Assembly (NCBI GenBank): GCA_028876585.1
Contig: JAGWRL010000081.1
Location: 1-7,793, forward strand
Direction: 5' to 3'
DNA: 7,793 nt
Origin: Pseudomonadota bacterium
GTDB taxonomy: Bacteria; Pseudomonadota; Alphaproteobacteria; Rhizobiales; Beijerinckiaceae
The notes below the pieces were generated by a model. That model was given only the letters and a program-made list of their open reading frames with translations. It made no database searches and was not told the DNA's origin. A program made the translations under genes and the position numbers. Below, in pieces: positions 1-6,814 of the stretch (its first letter is position 1; the number at the start of each line of letters is the position of its first letter).

Positions 1-1
1 C

Positions 2-2311
2 GAGATCGCCAACGACATAACGGGGGGCGCGACGCCGGCCTCGTTCGAGCCGACCATCGACTATATCGTCACCAAAATTCCGCGCTTCGCGTTCGAGAAA
101 TTCCCCGGCGCCGATCCGGTGCTGACCACCGCGATGAAATCGGTCGGCGAGGCGATGGCGATCGGCCGCACCTTCGCCGAATCGCTGCAAAAGGCGCTGC
201 GCTCGCTGGAAACCGGCCTGACCGGGCTCGACGAGATCGAGATCGAGGGCCTCGGCAAGGGCGACGACGCCAATGTGCTGCGCGCCGCCATCGCCACGCC
301 GACGCAGGATCGGCTGCTCAAGGTCGCGCAGGCGCTAAGGCTCGGCATGAGCGTCGCCGAGGCGCATGAGGCGACCCGGATCGACCCGTGGTTCCTGGAG
401 CGGCTGGCCGAGATCATCGCGCTGGAGGGCAAGGTGCGCGAATACGGCCTGCCCGCCGACGCCGGCAATCTGCGGGCGCTGAAGGCGGCGGGCTTTTCCG
501 ACGCGCGGCTGGCCGCGCTCGCCCGCATCGAGGAGGCCGACGTCGCCGCCCGGCGCGAAGCGCTCGCCGTCAAGCCGGTCTACAAGCGGATCGACACCTG
601 CGCCGCCGAATTCGCCTCCCCCACCGCTTATATGTATTCGACCTACGAGGCCCCGTTCGACGGCGCGCCGGAATGCGAGGCGGCGCCGACGGACAAGCGC
701 AAGATCGTCATCCTCGGCGGCGGCCCGAACCGGATCGGCCAGGGCATCGAGTTCGACTATTGCTGCTGCCACGCCTGTTTCGCGCTGAGCGAGGCGGGCT
801 ACGAAACCATCATGATCAACTGCAACCCGGAGACGGTGTCGACCGACTACGACACCTCCGACCGGCTCTATTTCGAGCCGCTGACCGCCGAGGACGTGAT
901 GGCGATCCTGGCGAAGGAGCGCGAGAATGGCACGCTCGTCGGCGTCATCGTCCAGTTCGGCGGCCAGACGCCGCTGAAGCTCGCGCACGCGATCGAGGCC
1001 TCGGGCGCGCCGATTCTCGGCACCTCGGTCGATTCGATCGATCTGGCCGAGGATCGCGACCGCTTCAAGCGCCTGCTCGACAAGCTCGGCCTCAAGCAGC
1101 CCAAGAACGGCATCGCCTATTCGGTCGAGCAGTCGCGCCTCGTCGCCTCCGATCTCGGCCTGCCCTTGGTGGTGCGCCCATCTTATGTGCTGGGCGGCCG
1201 CGCGATGGCGATCATCCACGACGAATCGCAGTTCGACGACTACCTGCTCGGCGTGTTGCCGAGCCTGGTGCCGGCCGACGTGAAGGCGCGCTATCCCAAC
1301 GACAAGACCGGCCAGATCAACACCGTGCTCGGCAAGAACCCGCTGCTGTTCGACCGCTATCTCTCCGACGCGGTGGAGATCGACGTCGACGCTTTGTGCG
1401 ACGGCAAAAGCGTATTCGTCTGCGGCGTGATGGAGCACATCGAGGAAGCCGGCATCCATTCCGGCGACAGCGCCTGCTCGCTGCCGGCCCGCTCGCTGAG
1501 CCCCGAGACGATCGCCAAGCTGGAGGCGGAGACCGCCAAGCTCGCTCTGGCGCTCGACGTCGGCGGGCTGATGAACGTGCAATATGCGCTCAAAGACGGC
1601 CAGATCTACGTGCTGGAGGTCAACCCGCGCGCCTCCCGCACCGTGCCGTTCGTCGCCAAGGTGATCGGCAAGCCGGTGGCCAAGATCGCCAGCCGGGTGA
1701 TGGCGGGCGAATCGCTCGCCTCGTTCGCACTGGAAAAGACCCCGTTGCGCCATGTCGGGGTGAAGGAGGCGGTGTTCCCGTTCGCCCGCTTCCCCGGCGT
1801 CGATACGGTGCTCGGCCCCGAGATGCGCTCGACCGGCGAGGTGATGGGCATGGCGAGCGATTTCGCCCGCGCCTTCGCCAAGAGCCAGATCGGCGCCGGC
1901 GCCAGCCTGCCGCTCGGCGGCACGGTGTTCGTCTCGTTGCGCGAGGCCGACAAGGCCGGCATCGTCGATTCGCTGAAGATCCTGGCCGAACTCGGCTTCA
2001 AGATCATCGCCACCGGCGGCACGCAGAAGTTCCTGGCCGCCCACGGCGTCGCGGCGACCAAGGTCAACAAGGTGTCGGAGGCGCGCCCGCACGCGGCCGA
2101 CGCGGTGCGCAACGGCGGCGTGCAGTTGATGTTCAACACCACCGACGGGGCGACGTCGCTCGCCGATTCCAAGCCGCTGCGCCGGGCCGCGCTGTTGCAA
2201 AAGACGCCTTATTACACCACCCTCTCCGGCGCGATCGCGGCGGTGGAGGGCGTGCGCGCCTGCGCCTCTGGCGATCTTGAAGTCCGGGCGCTACAGGACT
2301 ATTTCGCTTGA
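2..2311 (+). CDS. carB: Carbamoyl-phosphate synthase large subunit, C-terminal 769 residues (5' end outside window)
   Basis: CarB makes carbamoyl phosphate from bicarbonate, glutamine-derived ammonia and two ATP, feeding pyrimidine and arginine synthesis in the cytoplasm with the CarA glutaminase subunit. The frame is open from base 2 and lacks roughly the first 300-350 residues. Numbering from the window edge, residues 1-75 are the end of the carboxyphosphate half (NDITGG, FEPTIDY, TKIPRF, MKSVGE). A helical oligomerisation region follows. The carbamate-phosphorylating ATP-grasp half begins near residue 235 with [10 protein letters not shown] and [15 protein letters not shown]. It carries [12 protein letters not shown] (about 391-402) and the metal/ATP-binding [12 protein letters not shown] (E539, N541). 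The allosteric MGS-like domain runs from about 637 to the end ([22 protein letters not shown]). The large open frames inside this gene on both strands are GC-driven shadows. An intrinsic terminator follows the stop and greA comes next, a carB-greA order common in Rhizobiales. Identification is secure. Confidence 0.98.
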   Translation, partial: EIANDITGGATPASFEPTIDYIVTKIPRFAFEKFPGADPVLTTAMKSVGEAMAIGRTFAESLQKALRSLETGLTGLDEIEIEGLGKGDDANVLRAAIATPTQDRLLKVAQALRLGMSVAEAHEATRIDPWFLERLAEIIALEGKVREYGLPADAGNLRALKAAGFSDARLAALARIEEADVAARREALAVKPVYKRIDTCAAEFASPTAYMYSTYEAPFDGAPECEAAPTDKRKIVILGGGPNRIGQGIEFDYCCCHACFALSEAGYETIMINCNPETVSTDYDTSDRLYFEPLTAEDVMAILAKERENGTLVGVIVQFGGQTPLKLAHAIEASGAPILGTSVDSIDLAEDRDRFKRLLDKLGLKQPKNGIAYSVEQSRLVASDLGLPLVVRPSYVLGGRAMAIIHDESQFDDYLLGVLPSLVPADVKARYPNDKTGQINTVLGKNPLLFDRYLSDAVEIDVDALCDGKSVFVCGVMEHIEEAGIHSGDSACSLPARSLSPETIAKLEAETAKLALALDVGGLMNVQYALKDGQIYVLEVNPRASRTVPFVAKVIGKPVAKIASRVMAGESLASFALEKTPLRHVGVKEAVFPFARFPGVDTVLGPEMRSTGEVMGMASDFARAFAKSQIGAGASLPLGGTVFVSLREADKAGIVDSLKILAELGFKIIATGGTQKFLAAHGVAATKVNKVSEARPHAADAVRNGGVQLMFNTTDGATSLADSKPLRRAALLQKTPYYTTLSGAIAAVEGVRACASGDLEVRALQDYFA

Positions 2312-2314
2312 ACA

Positions 2315-2345
2315 GTCCGGCGCCGCGCGCCGGACGTTGCTTTTT
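2315..2345 (+). terminator. Intrinsic terminator after carB
   Basis: A perfect 9-bp GC-rich stem (2315-2323 pairs with 2327-2335) with a CGC loop is followed by GTTGCTTTTT, five T residues at 2341-2345. It starts 3 bases after the carB stop and ends 24 bases before the greA start. Its position suggests that it ends most car transcription and partly separates greA from carB. The short T tract and interrupting GTTGC could make it leaky. Confidence 0.75.
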
Positions 2346-2369
2346 GATAGCTTAGGGTGGGACCAGGAT

Positions 2370-2843
2370 ATGGAACGGTTTCCTGTCACCGTTGCAGGGC
2401 ATGCGGCGCTGGAGAAGGAATTTCAGCATCGCCAGCAGGTCGAACGCCCACGCATCGTCCAGGCGATCGCCGAGGCGCGCGCCCACGGCGATCTCTCGGA
2501 GAACGCCGAGTACCACTCCGCCAAGGAGGCGCAGTCGCACAACGAAGGCCGCATCGTCGAATTGGAGGACTTGCTCCAGCGCGCCGAGGTGATCGACGTG
2601 ACCAAGCTGTCCGGCGCCACGATCAAGTTCGGCGCGACCGTCACCGTGATCGACGAGGACACCGAGGCGAAAAAGACGTTCCAGATCGTCGGCGAGACCG
2701 AGGCCGACGTCAGGAACGGCCGCATGTCGGTGTCGTCGCCGACGGGGCGCGCCATGATCGGCAAAAAGGTCGGCGACACGATTGAGGTCAACACGCCCGG
2801 CGGCGGCAAGAGCTACGAGATTCTCAAGGTCGAATATAAGTAG
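2370..2843 (+). CDS. greA: Transcription elongation factor GreA
   Basis: GreA inserts its N-terminal coiled coil into the secondary channel of backtracked RNA polymerase and stimulates cleavage of the transcript 3' end, so that stalled complexes restart. The product has 157 residues, the usual family length. Residues 1-75 form the coiled-coil hairpin with the acidic tip [10 protein letters not shown], where D41 and E44 match the functional acidic residues of E. coli GreA. The rest is the FKBP-like domain ([40 protein letters not shown]). The ATG at 2370 is chosen because MERFPVT aligns with the normal GreA start. The in-frame ATG at 2277 would run the protein through the end of carB and the terminator. 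A possible ribosome binding site is AGGGTGGG at 2354-2361. No convincing promoter is visible in the 58-base gap, so the promoter may lie inside carB or transcription may read through. Confidence 0.97.
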   Translation: MERFPVTVAGHAALEKEFQHRQQVERPRIVQAIAEARAHGDLSENAEYHSAKEAQSHNEGRIVELEDLLQRAEVIDVTKLSGATIKFGATVTVIDEDTEAKKTFQIVGETEADVRNGRMSVSSPTGRAMIGKKVGDTIEVNTPGGGKSYEILKVEYK

Positions 2844-2857
2844 GTCTACCCCGCAAG

Positions 2858-2863
2858 CAGGAG
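2858..2863 (+). promoter_or_regulatory. Ribosome binding site of the exported-protein gene
   Basis: CAGGAG lies 7 bases before the ATG at 2871. This is good Shine-Dalgarno spacing and supports that start codon. The gap from the greA stop is only 27 bases, so the gene is probably co-transcribed with greA. Confidence 0.6.
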
Positions 2864-2870
2864 TTCTCCC

Positions 2871-3332
2871 ATGCCCGCCATCACGCGACGCGCCGCTCTC
2901 GCCGCGCTTTTTGCGGCCGCGCCGGTCGCCGCGCTCGCCAAGCGCAGGAGAACTCCGCAGGCCGCGCCGGCCGGGCGCATCCTCGTCGACGTCTCGCCGC
3001 TGCGGGCCAACGGCGACAACATCGACGCCGATTTTCTGGCCGATGCGCTGCCGGGCTATCTGGCCAAGCAATTCGGCCCCGGCCACGACGTGCGCGTGCG
3101 CATCTTCGACGTCAGCTTCGGCGTGGCGGGCAGCAACGGCCAGGTCACGGGCAATGGCGCGGTCGATTCGATCGAAGGCGTCGGCCTGGTGGACGGACGC
3201 GAGATCCCGCTGTTCGCCACGGTCCAGACCACCGTCTATTTCCCCGACATCGGCGGCTATTGGGCGCATGAGCGCCAGGACCAGCTCGCGCAGAGCTTCG
3301 CGCAATGGCTGGCGCGGAAAGCCGGGGTCTGA
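2871..3332 (+). CDS. Small exported protein of unknown function
   Basis: I do not recognise a family for this 153-residue protein. Residues 1-23 look like a signal peptide: ITRRAAL near the start, an Ala/Leu-rich hydrophobic core (8-22) and a likely cleavage site after ALA (A23), followed by the basic run KRRR. The twin arginine at 6-7 preceded by threonine resembles a Tat signal, but the motif is incomplete and Sec export is equally possible. The mature part has alternating hydrophobic segments (RILVDVSPL, VRVRIFDVSFGV, ATVQTTVYFPDIG) that suggest a small beta-rich domain, then an amphipathic C-terminal helix (QDQLAQSFAQWLARKAG). It has no cysteine, lipobox or further membrane segment, so it is probably periplasmic. 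It starts 27 bases after greA, and its last 28 bases overlap the ELM1-family gene, so the two may be translationally coupled. It is likely a real gene given its signal sequence, ribosome binding site and tight packing. Confidence 0.8.
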   Translation: MPAITRRAALAALFAAAPVAALAKRRRTPQAAPAGRILVDVSPLRANGDNIDADFLADALPGYLAKQFGPGHDVRVRIFDVSFGVAGSNGQVTGNGAVDSIEGVGLVDGREIPLFATVQTTVYFPDIGGYWAHERQDQLAQSFAQWLARKAGV

Positions 3333-4270
3333 GCCCGATCTTGCGCGTTTTCGTTCTCGGGTCCGGCCGCGTCGGCCATGAGGTCAACGCGCTCGGCGTC
3401 GTGGAGGCGCTCGGCGGCGGCTGCGAAATGCGCCGCGTCGCGCCCCGCTTCGTCTTTGGCCGCCTCGCGCCCTGGGGCCCGGTCGATCCGCGCGACGGCG
3501 CGCCTTTCGGCGGCCCGCCGCCCGACATCGTGATCGCCAGCGGCCGCGTCACCGTGCCCTACGCGCGGGAGTGGAAACGGCGCGGCGCCTTCGTCGTCTT
3601 CCTGCAAGACCCGCGCTGGGCGCGCGGCGAGATGGACCTGATCTGGGTTCCCGAGCACGATTCGTTCCGCGGCCGCAATGTGCTGGCGACGCTGACCTCG
3701 CCGCATCCGTTCTCCCCCGCCCGGCTCGCCGCCGACCGCGCCGCGCCCGATCCCCGCCTCGCCGCGCTGCCGCGCCCGCGCTGCGCCGTGTCGCTCGGCG
3801 GCCCCAGCGGCGCGCAGCATTTCACCCCGGCCGATCACGACCGCCTGCGCGAGGCGATCCACGCCATCCGCGCGCAAGGCTATTCGATCATGGCGACGCC
3901 GTCGCGCCGCACCTCGCCAGCGCTTGCCGCCTGCGTGCGCGAAAGCGTCGGCGACGGCTTCTTCTGGGACGGCGACGGCCAGAACCCCTATTCCTCGATG
4001 CTGGCGCTCGCCGACGCCGTGCTGGTGACCGGCGACAGCGCCAATATGGTCGGCGAGGCGACGGCGACCGGCGCGCCGGTGCATGTGTTCGAGCCCACGG
4101 GCGGCCGCTCGGCCAAGCTCGCGCGCGCCATCGACGCGCTCGAAGCGCGCGGCGCGGCGCGGCGCTGGGCGGGACGGCTTGAGCGTTTCTCCTACGCGCC
4201 GATCGATTGCAGCGGCGAGATCGCGGCCGAAATCCTGCGCCGCTACGGGGCCGCCCGCGCCGCCGCGTGA
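3305..4270 (+). CDS. ELM1-family (DUF1022) GT-B-like protein
   Basis: This 321-residue protein matches the Mito_fiss_Elm1 family. The plant member recruits a dynamin-related protein to mitochondria. The bacterial members have no established role, are often misnamed nucleoside-diphosphate-sugar epimerases, and resemble GT-B glycosyltransferases in fold. Family signatures are GxVGHEVNALGVVEAL at about 21-36, the QDPR motif at 101-104, VPEHD at 115-119, SLGGPSG at 163-169, and VTGDSANMVGEA at 241-252, followed by TGAPVHVFE. The last resembles a GT-B nucleotide-sugar-binding C-terminal half. I see no transmembrane segment. The ATG at 3305 lies inside the end of the exported-protein gene (28-base overlap) and has only a weak ribosome binding site. 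An in-frame TTG at 3341, just before RVFVLGSG, is an alternative start that would remove the overlap. The family call is firm; the function is open. Confidence 0.9.
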   Translation: MAGAESRGLSPILRVFVLGSGRVGHEVNALGVVEALGGGCEMRRVAPRFVFGRLAPWGPVDPRDGAPFGGPPPDIVIASGRVTVPYAREWKRRGAFVVFLQDPRWARGEMDLIWVPEHDSFRGRNVLATLTSPHPFSPARLAADRAAPDPRLAALPRPRCAVSLGGPSGAQHFTPADHDRLREAIHAIRAQGYSIMATPSRRTSPALAACVRESVGDGFFWDGDGQNPYSSMLALADAVLVTGDSANMVGEATATGAPVHVFEPTGGRSAKLARAIDALEARGAARRWAGRLERFSYAPIDCSGEIAAEILRRYGAARAAA

Positions 4271-4299
4271 TTGCCAGCCTCACGCCGCGGCGCTAGTGT
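4271..4299 (+). promoter_or_regulatory. Possible sigma-70-type promoter for the P450 gene
   Basis: A TTGCCA box (4271-4276, five of six matches to the -35 consensus) is followed after exactly 17 bases by TAGTGT (4294-4299), a weak -10 box in the GCTAG context often seen in alphaproteobacterial promoters. Transcription would start near 4306, giving a leader of about 18 bases that just includes the ribosome binding site. It lies in the 53-base gap after the ELM1-family gene. It is a pattern match only. Confidence 0.4.
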
Positions 4300-4309
4300 C
4301 GCCGCCCTC

Positions 4310-4317
4310 AAGGGAGG
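4310..4317 (+). promoter_or_regulatory. Strong ribosome binding site of the P450 gene
   Basis: AAGGGAGG lies 6 bases before the ATG at 4324. It is the strongest Shine-Dalgarno sequence in the window and fixes the P450 start. Confidence 0.75.
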
Positions 4318-4323
4318 CGCGAC

Positions 4324-5691
4324 ATGAGTTTGGCCCACGCCGACGCGACGCCGAAACCCTCCGCCGATCTCGCCGCCGTCGACCTGTCCCACATTCCCGG
4401 CGAGGAGGGCTGGCCGCTGGTCGGCAACACGTTTCGCCTGCTCGCCGACCCCAAGGGCGAGGTGGCGCGCATGGCGGCGCGCTATGGCCCGGTCTACCGC
4501 ACCCGCGCCTTCGGCCTGCGCACGATCGCGCTGCTCGGCCCCGAGGCCAACGAATTCGTGCTGTTCGACCGGCAAAAGCTGTTCTCCTCGGCGCAGGGCT
4601 GGAACCCGCTGCTGGAGCGGCTGTTTCCGCGCGGGCTGATGCTGCTCGATTTCGACGAGCACCGCGTCCACCGCAAGGCGCTGTCGGTCGCCTTCAAGGC
4701 CGAGCCGATGCGGGCCTATCTCGCCGGCCTCAACGCCGGCATCGCGCGCGGCGTCGCGGACTGGCGCGCCCGCCCCGGCGAGATGCTGTTCTATCCCGCC
4801 ATCAAGCAACTGACGCTCGACCTCGCCGCGACGTCGTTCTTCGGCCGCGAACTGGGGCCGGACATGGAGGCGCTGAAGCGCGCCTTCGTCGATATGGTCG
4901 CCGCCTCCGTCGCCGTGGTGCGCGCGCCGCTGCCGGGCACGTTGATGGCGCGCGGCGTCAAGGGCCGCCAGTTCATGGTCGCCTTCCTCGGCCGCGAGGT
5001 CGAGACGCGGCGGAACGGCGGCGGCGACGACCTGTTCAGCCAGCTATGCCGCGCCTCGACCGACGACGGCCGCCTGCTCAGCGCGCGCGAGATCGTCGAC
5101 CACATGAGTTTCCTGATGATGGCCGCGCATGACACGCTGACCTCGTCGCTGACTTCGTTCGTCTGGTTGCTCGCCGCCAATCCCGGCTGGCAGGCGCGGC
5201 TGCGCGAGGAGATCGCCTCGCTCGGCCCCGGCCCGCTCGCCTATGAGCGGCTCGACGATCTGCGGTTGACGGAAATGGCGTTCAAGGAGGCGCTGCGGCT
5301 GATCCCGCCGGTGCCGACGATCCCGCGCCGGGCGCTGCGCGAGGCGCAGTTCGGCGGCTTCCGCATCCCCGCCGGCGCGCGCGTCACCGTCAATCCGATG
5401 TTTACCCACCACATGCCCGGGGTCTGGCCCGAGCCGGAGACCTTCGATCCGCTGCGTTTCAGCGAGGCCAACGCGCAGGGGCGGCACAAATACGCCTTCG
5501 TGCCCTATGGCGGCGGCGCGCATATGTGTCTGGGGCTGCATTTCGCCTATATGCAGGCCAAGTGTTTCGCGCGTCATTTCCTGTCGAGCGTCGAGGCCAG
5601 CGTCGCGCCGGGCTATGCGCCGCAATGGCGGATGTGGCCGATCCCCAAACCGGCCGACGGGTTGCGGCTGCGCCTGCGCCCGCTCAACTGA
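4324..5691 (+). CDS. Cytochrome P450 (soluble)
   Basis: This is a heme-thiolate monooxygenase of 455 residues with a complete P450 core. The N-terminus has the proline-rich PGEEGWPLVGNT (25-36) and no membrane anchor, so it should be cytoplasmic. A C-helix-like segment DEHRVHRKAL follows. The I-helix oxygen-activation motif is AAHDTL (267-272); acid D270 and T271 are kept, but the usual glycine is alanine and the second threonine is leucine. The K-helix ExxR is E322-R325, the PERF-like region is PETFDPLRF (371-379), and the heme loop FVPYGGGAHMCLG has C402 as iron ligand. The style resembles the CYP120/CYP26/CYP51-like group, but the family and substrate cannot be assigned by eye. No ferredoxin, reductase, terpene or sterol gene lies in the window, so redox partners must be elsewhere. 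Its last 8 bases overlap the end of the convergent epimerase gene. Confidence 0.96.
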   Translation: MSLAHADATPKPSADLAAVDLSHIPGEEGWPLVGNTFRLLADPKGEVARMAARYGPVYRTRAFGLRTIALLGPEANEFVLFDRQKLFSSAQGWNPLLERLFPRGLMLLDFDEHRVHRKALSVAFKAEPMRAYLAGLNAGIARGVADWRARPGEMLFYPAIKQLTLDLAATSFFGRELGPDMEALKRAFVDMVAASVAVVRAPLPGTLMARGVKGRQFMVAFLGREVETRRNGGGDDLFSQLCRASTDDGRLLSAREIVDHMSFLMMAAHDTLTSSLTSFVWLLAANPGWQARLREEIASLGPGPLAYERLDDLRLTEMAFKEALRLIPPVPTIPRRALREAQFGGFRIPAGARVTVNPMFTHHMPGVWPEPETFDPLRFSEANAQGRHKYAFVPYGGGAHMCLGLHFAYMQAKCFARHFLSSVEASVAPGYAPQWRMWPIPKPADGLRLRLRPLN

Positions 5692-6619
5692 GCCGCAGAT
5701 CGCCTGAGCCGCTGTCGATATGCGGCGCCCAGAACGCGATCGACTCGGCGATGTCGTCGAGCACTTGGCGGTCGGCCGGTTCGCGTTCCTTGAACGACAG
5801 TTCGAGACAAATCTCGTTGTCGCGCCCGCCGCCGTCGCGCAACGCGGCGAGCAGCGGCGCCGGCTGGATGCGCCCGTTCGCGTTATGCGCCGCCGTGAAC
5901 GGGCGATGGCCGCCCTTGTCGAGCAGCGATTGTTTGATGTGGATGATCGGCGACACGCGCGGGACCGCGCGCGCCCAGGCGTAGGGGTCGAAATCGTCGG
6001 GGTTGGCGCTGGTGAGATCGCCGTGGTCGACGTCGGCCATCATCCACATCGGGATCGCGAAACCGGCGTCGCTCAGCCTTTGTTGCAGGCTCATGCAGGC
6101 GGCGATGGTCTCGCCGAACTCGCGCCCGACCGACATCGGCTCCCAGAACACATATTTGAGCCCCGCCGCCTTGGCGTGCTCGGCGACTTCTCCCCAGCAG
6201 TCAATGGCGGTTTCCATCAACGCCCGCCGCCGCGCCGGATGGTCGAAATCGCGATAGGTGAAAATCGCGAACTGGGTGCCGACCGAGACCGCGCCGAGAT
6301 CGCCGAGGATGTCGGCGAAGCCCTTGAACCAATCGACGTAGTAGCGCCTGACCTCGCGCTCGGGATGGCCGAAATGGTTGAGCCGGCCATAAGGCCCGGT
6401 CATGCCGCTGGTGACGCGCACGCCGGTGCGCGCCAGCGCCGCGCCCATCCGCCGCGTCAGCGCGCGCGTCACCGGCGCCGGCCATGACGGGTTGATGAAT
6501 TCATGCGTCAGTTGCAGATCGCGAATGCGCAGCCGCCGCGCGACCGTCTCGATCAGATCCTCCGGCTCGGCGAAGCGGTTGACCAGCGGATTGGTGTTGA
6601 GAGACAGCGTGAACGCCAT
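5684..6619 (-). CDS. TIM-barrel sugar-phosphate epimerase, EryC-like (D-erythrulose-1-phosphate 3-epimerase candidate)
   Basis: The product has 311 residues and belongs to the xylose-isomerase-like/AP-endonuclease-2 TIM-barrel superfamily. It has the likely divalent-metal ligands E160 (VFWEPMS), D196 with D198/H199 (MMADVDHGD), H227 (IIHIKQS) and E273 (CLELSFKERE). The N-terminal LSLNTNPLVNRFAEPEDLI and the segment TSGMTGPYGRLNHFGHP (70-86) look to me like the EryC group, which epimerises tetrulose phosphates in Brucella-type erythritol catabolism. That assignment is from memory of the family and not from alignment. The start is supported by AGAGGG, which ends 5 bases before the ATG. Upstream on the same strand, across a repeat-filled gap, are a HAD hydrolase and an FGGY kinase, a context that fits sugar-phosphate metabolism. 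The 3' end overlaps the P450 stop by 8 bases. The superfamily is certain; the substrate is inferred. Another ketose-phosphate epimerase or isomerase is the main alternative. Confidence 0.88.
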   Translation of the reverse strand: MAFTLSLNTNPLVNRFAEPEDLIETVARRLRIRDLQLTHEFINPSWPAPVTRALTRRMGAALARTGVRVTSGMTGPYGRLNHFGHPEREVRRYYVDWFKGFADILGDLGAVSVGTQFAIFTYRDFDHPARRRALMETAIDCWGEVAEHAKAAGLKYVFWEPMSVGREFGETIAACMSLQQRLSDAGFAIPMWMMADVDHGDLTSANPDDFDPYAWARAVPRVSPIIHIKQSLLDKGGHRPFTAAHNANGRIQPAPLLAALRDGGGRDNEICLELSFKEREPADRQVLDDIAESIAFWAPHIDSGSGDLRLS

Positions 6620-6630
6620 AACGACCCTCT
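6620..6630 (-). promoter_or_regulatory. Ribosome binding site region of the epimerase gene
   Basis: On the minus strand AGAGGG (6630 to 6625) stands 5 bases before the ATG at 6619, which supports that start codon. Confidence 0.55.
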
Positions 6631-6658
6631 AAAACAAATAGCGTTTGCTTTGATCCAC

Positions 6659-6791
6659 CGTCATTGCGAGCGAAGCGAAGCAATCCACCGCTGCGAGATC
6701 GCCGGCCTCTTTGATTGTGCCGCGACCTGTGGATTGCTTCGTCGCTTCGCACAGCGCAAACGCAAAGCGTTTGCGCGACCTCGCAATGACG
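6659..6791. repeat. Palindromic intergenic repeat element (REP/MITE-like)
   Basis: About 133 bases form an imperfect large palindrome with 12-bp perfect ends (6659-6670 pairs with 6780-6791; core TCATTGCGAG/CTCGCAATGA). The left arm continues as one block to 6688 (GAAGCGAAGCAATCCAC). Its partner on the right is split: the inner half lies at 6729-6750 (GTGGATTGCTTC...) with a 3-base TCG insertion, and is separated from the terminal half by 29 bases that contain a second palindrome. Repeats with GTCATTGCGAGCGAAGC ends are known to me as abundant in Rhizobiales intergenic regions. The element fills most of the gap between the HAD and epimerase genes. It carries no open frame of note and no transposase. 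It could form an extended hairpin in the transcript and affect mRNA processing or termination between the two genes. Confidence 0.8.
6754..6776. repeat. Perfect 10-bp palindrome nested in the repeat
   Basis: GCGCAAACGC (6754-6763) and GCGTTTGCGC (6767-6776) are exact reverse complements separated by AAA. The hairpin lies wholly inside the 29 bases that interrupt the right arm of the larger element. No T tract follows on either strand, so it is not a classical intrinsic terminator. AGCGTTTGC recurs outside the element at 6640-6648. Confidence 0.75.
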
Positions 6792-6814
6792 AATCTATCC
6801 ATTCGACGCACGTT

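Noticed and set aside
335..2280. Long open frames of about 620-630 codons on both strands overlapping carB
   Set aside because: They are rich in Arg, Ala and Gly with no recognisable motif, as expected for alternative frames of a GC-rich gene. The carB frame explains the whole stretch.
2277..2369. N-terminally extended greA start at 2277
   Set aside because: The extension overlaps the end of carB, runs through the terminator, and would add 31 residues that GreA proteins do not have.
2352..3305. 317-codon open frame on the minus strand across greA and the exported-protein gene
   Set aside because: It is antisense to two well-supported genes, has low-complexity composition and matches no family I recognise.
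5720..6487. 255-codon plus-strand open frame inside the epimerase gene
   Set aside because: It is a shadow of the epimerase gene, which has clear TIM-barrel metal-site motifs, and it shows no motif of its own.
6635..6664. Possible minus-strand promoter for the epimerase, with ATGACG (6664-6659) at the repeat end as -35 and TATTTG (6640-6635) as -10, 18 bases apart
   Set aside because: Both boxes match the consensus poorly, and such matches are expected by chance in a 195-base gap.
6754..6776. Hairpin downstream of the HAD gene as an intrinsic terminator
   Set aside because: There is no T tract after the stem on the minus strand, and it belongs to the repeat element.
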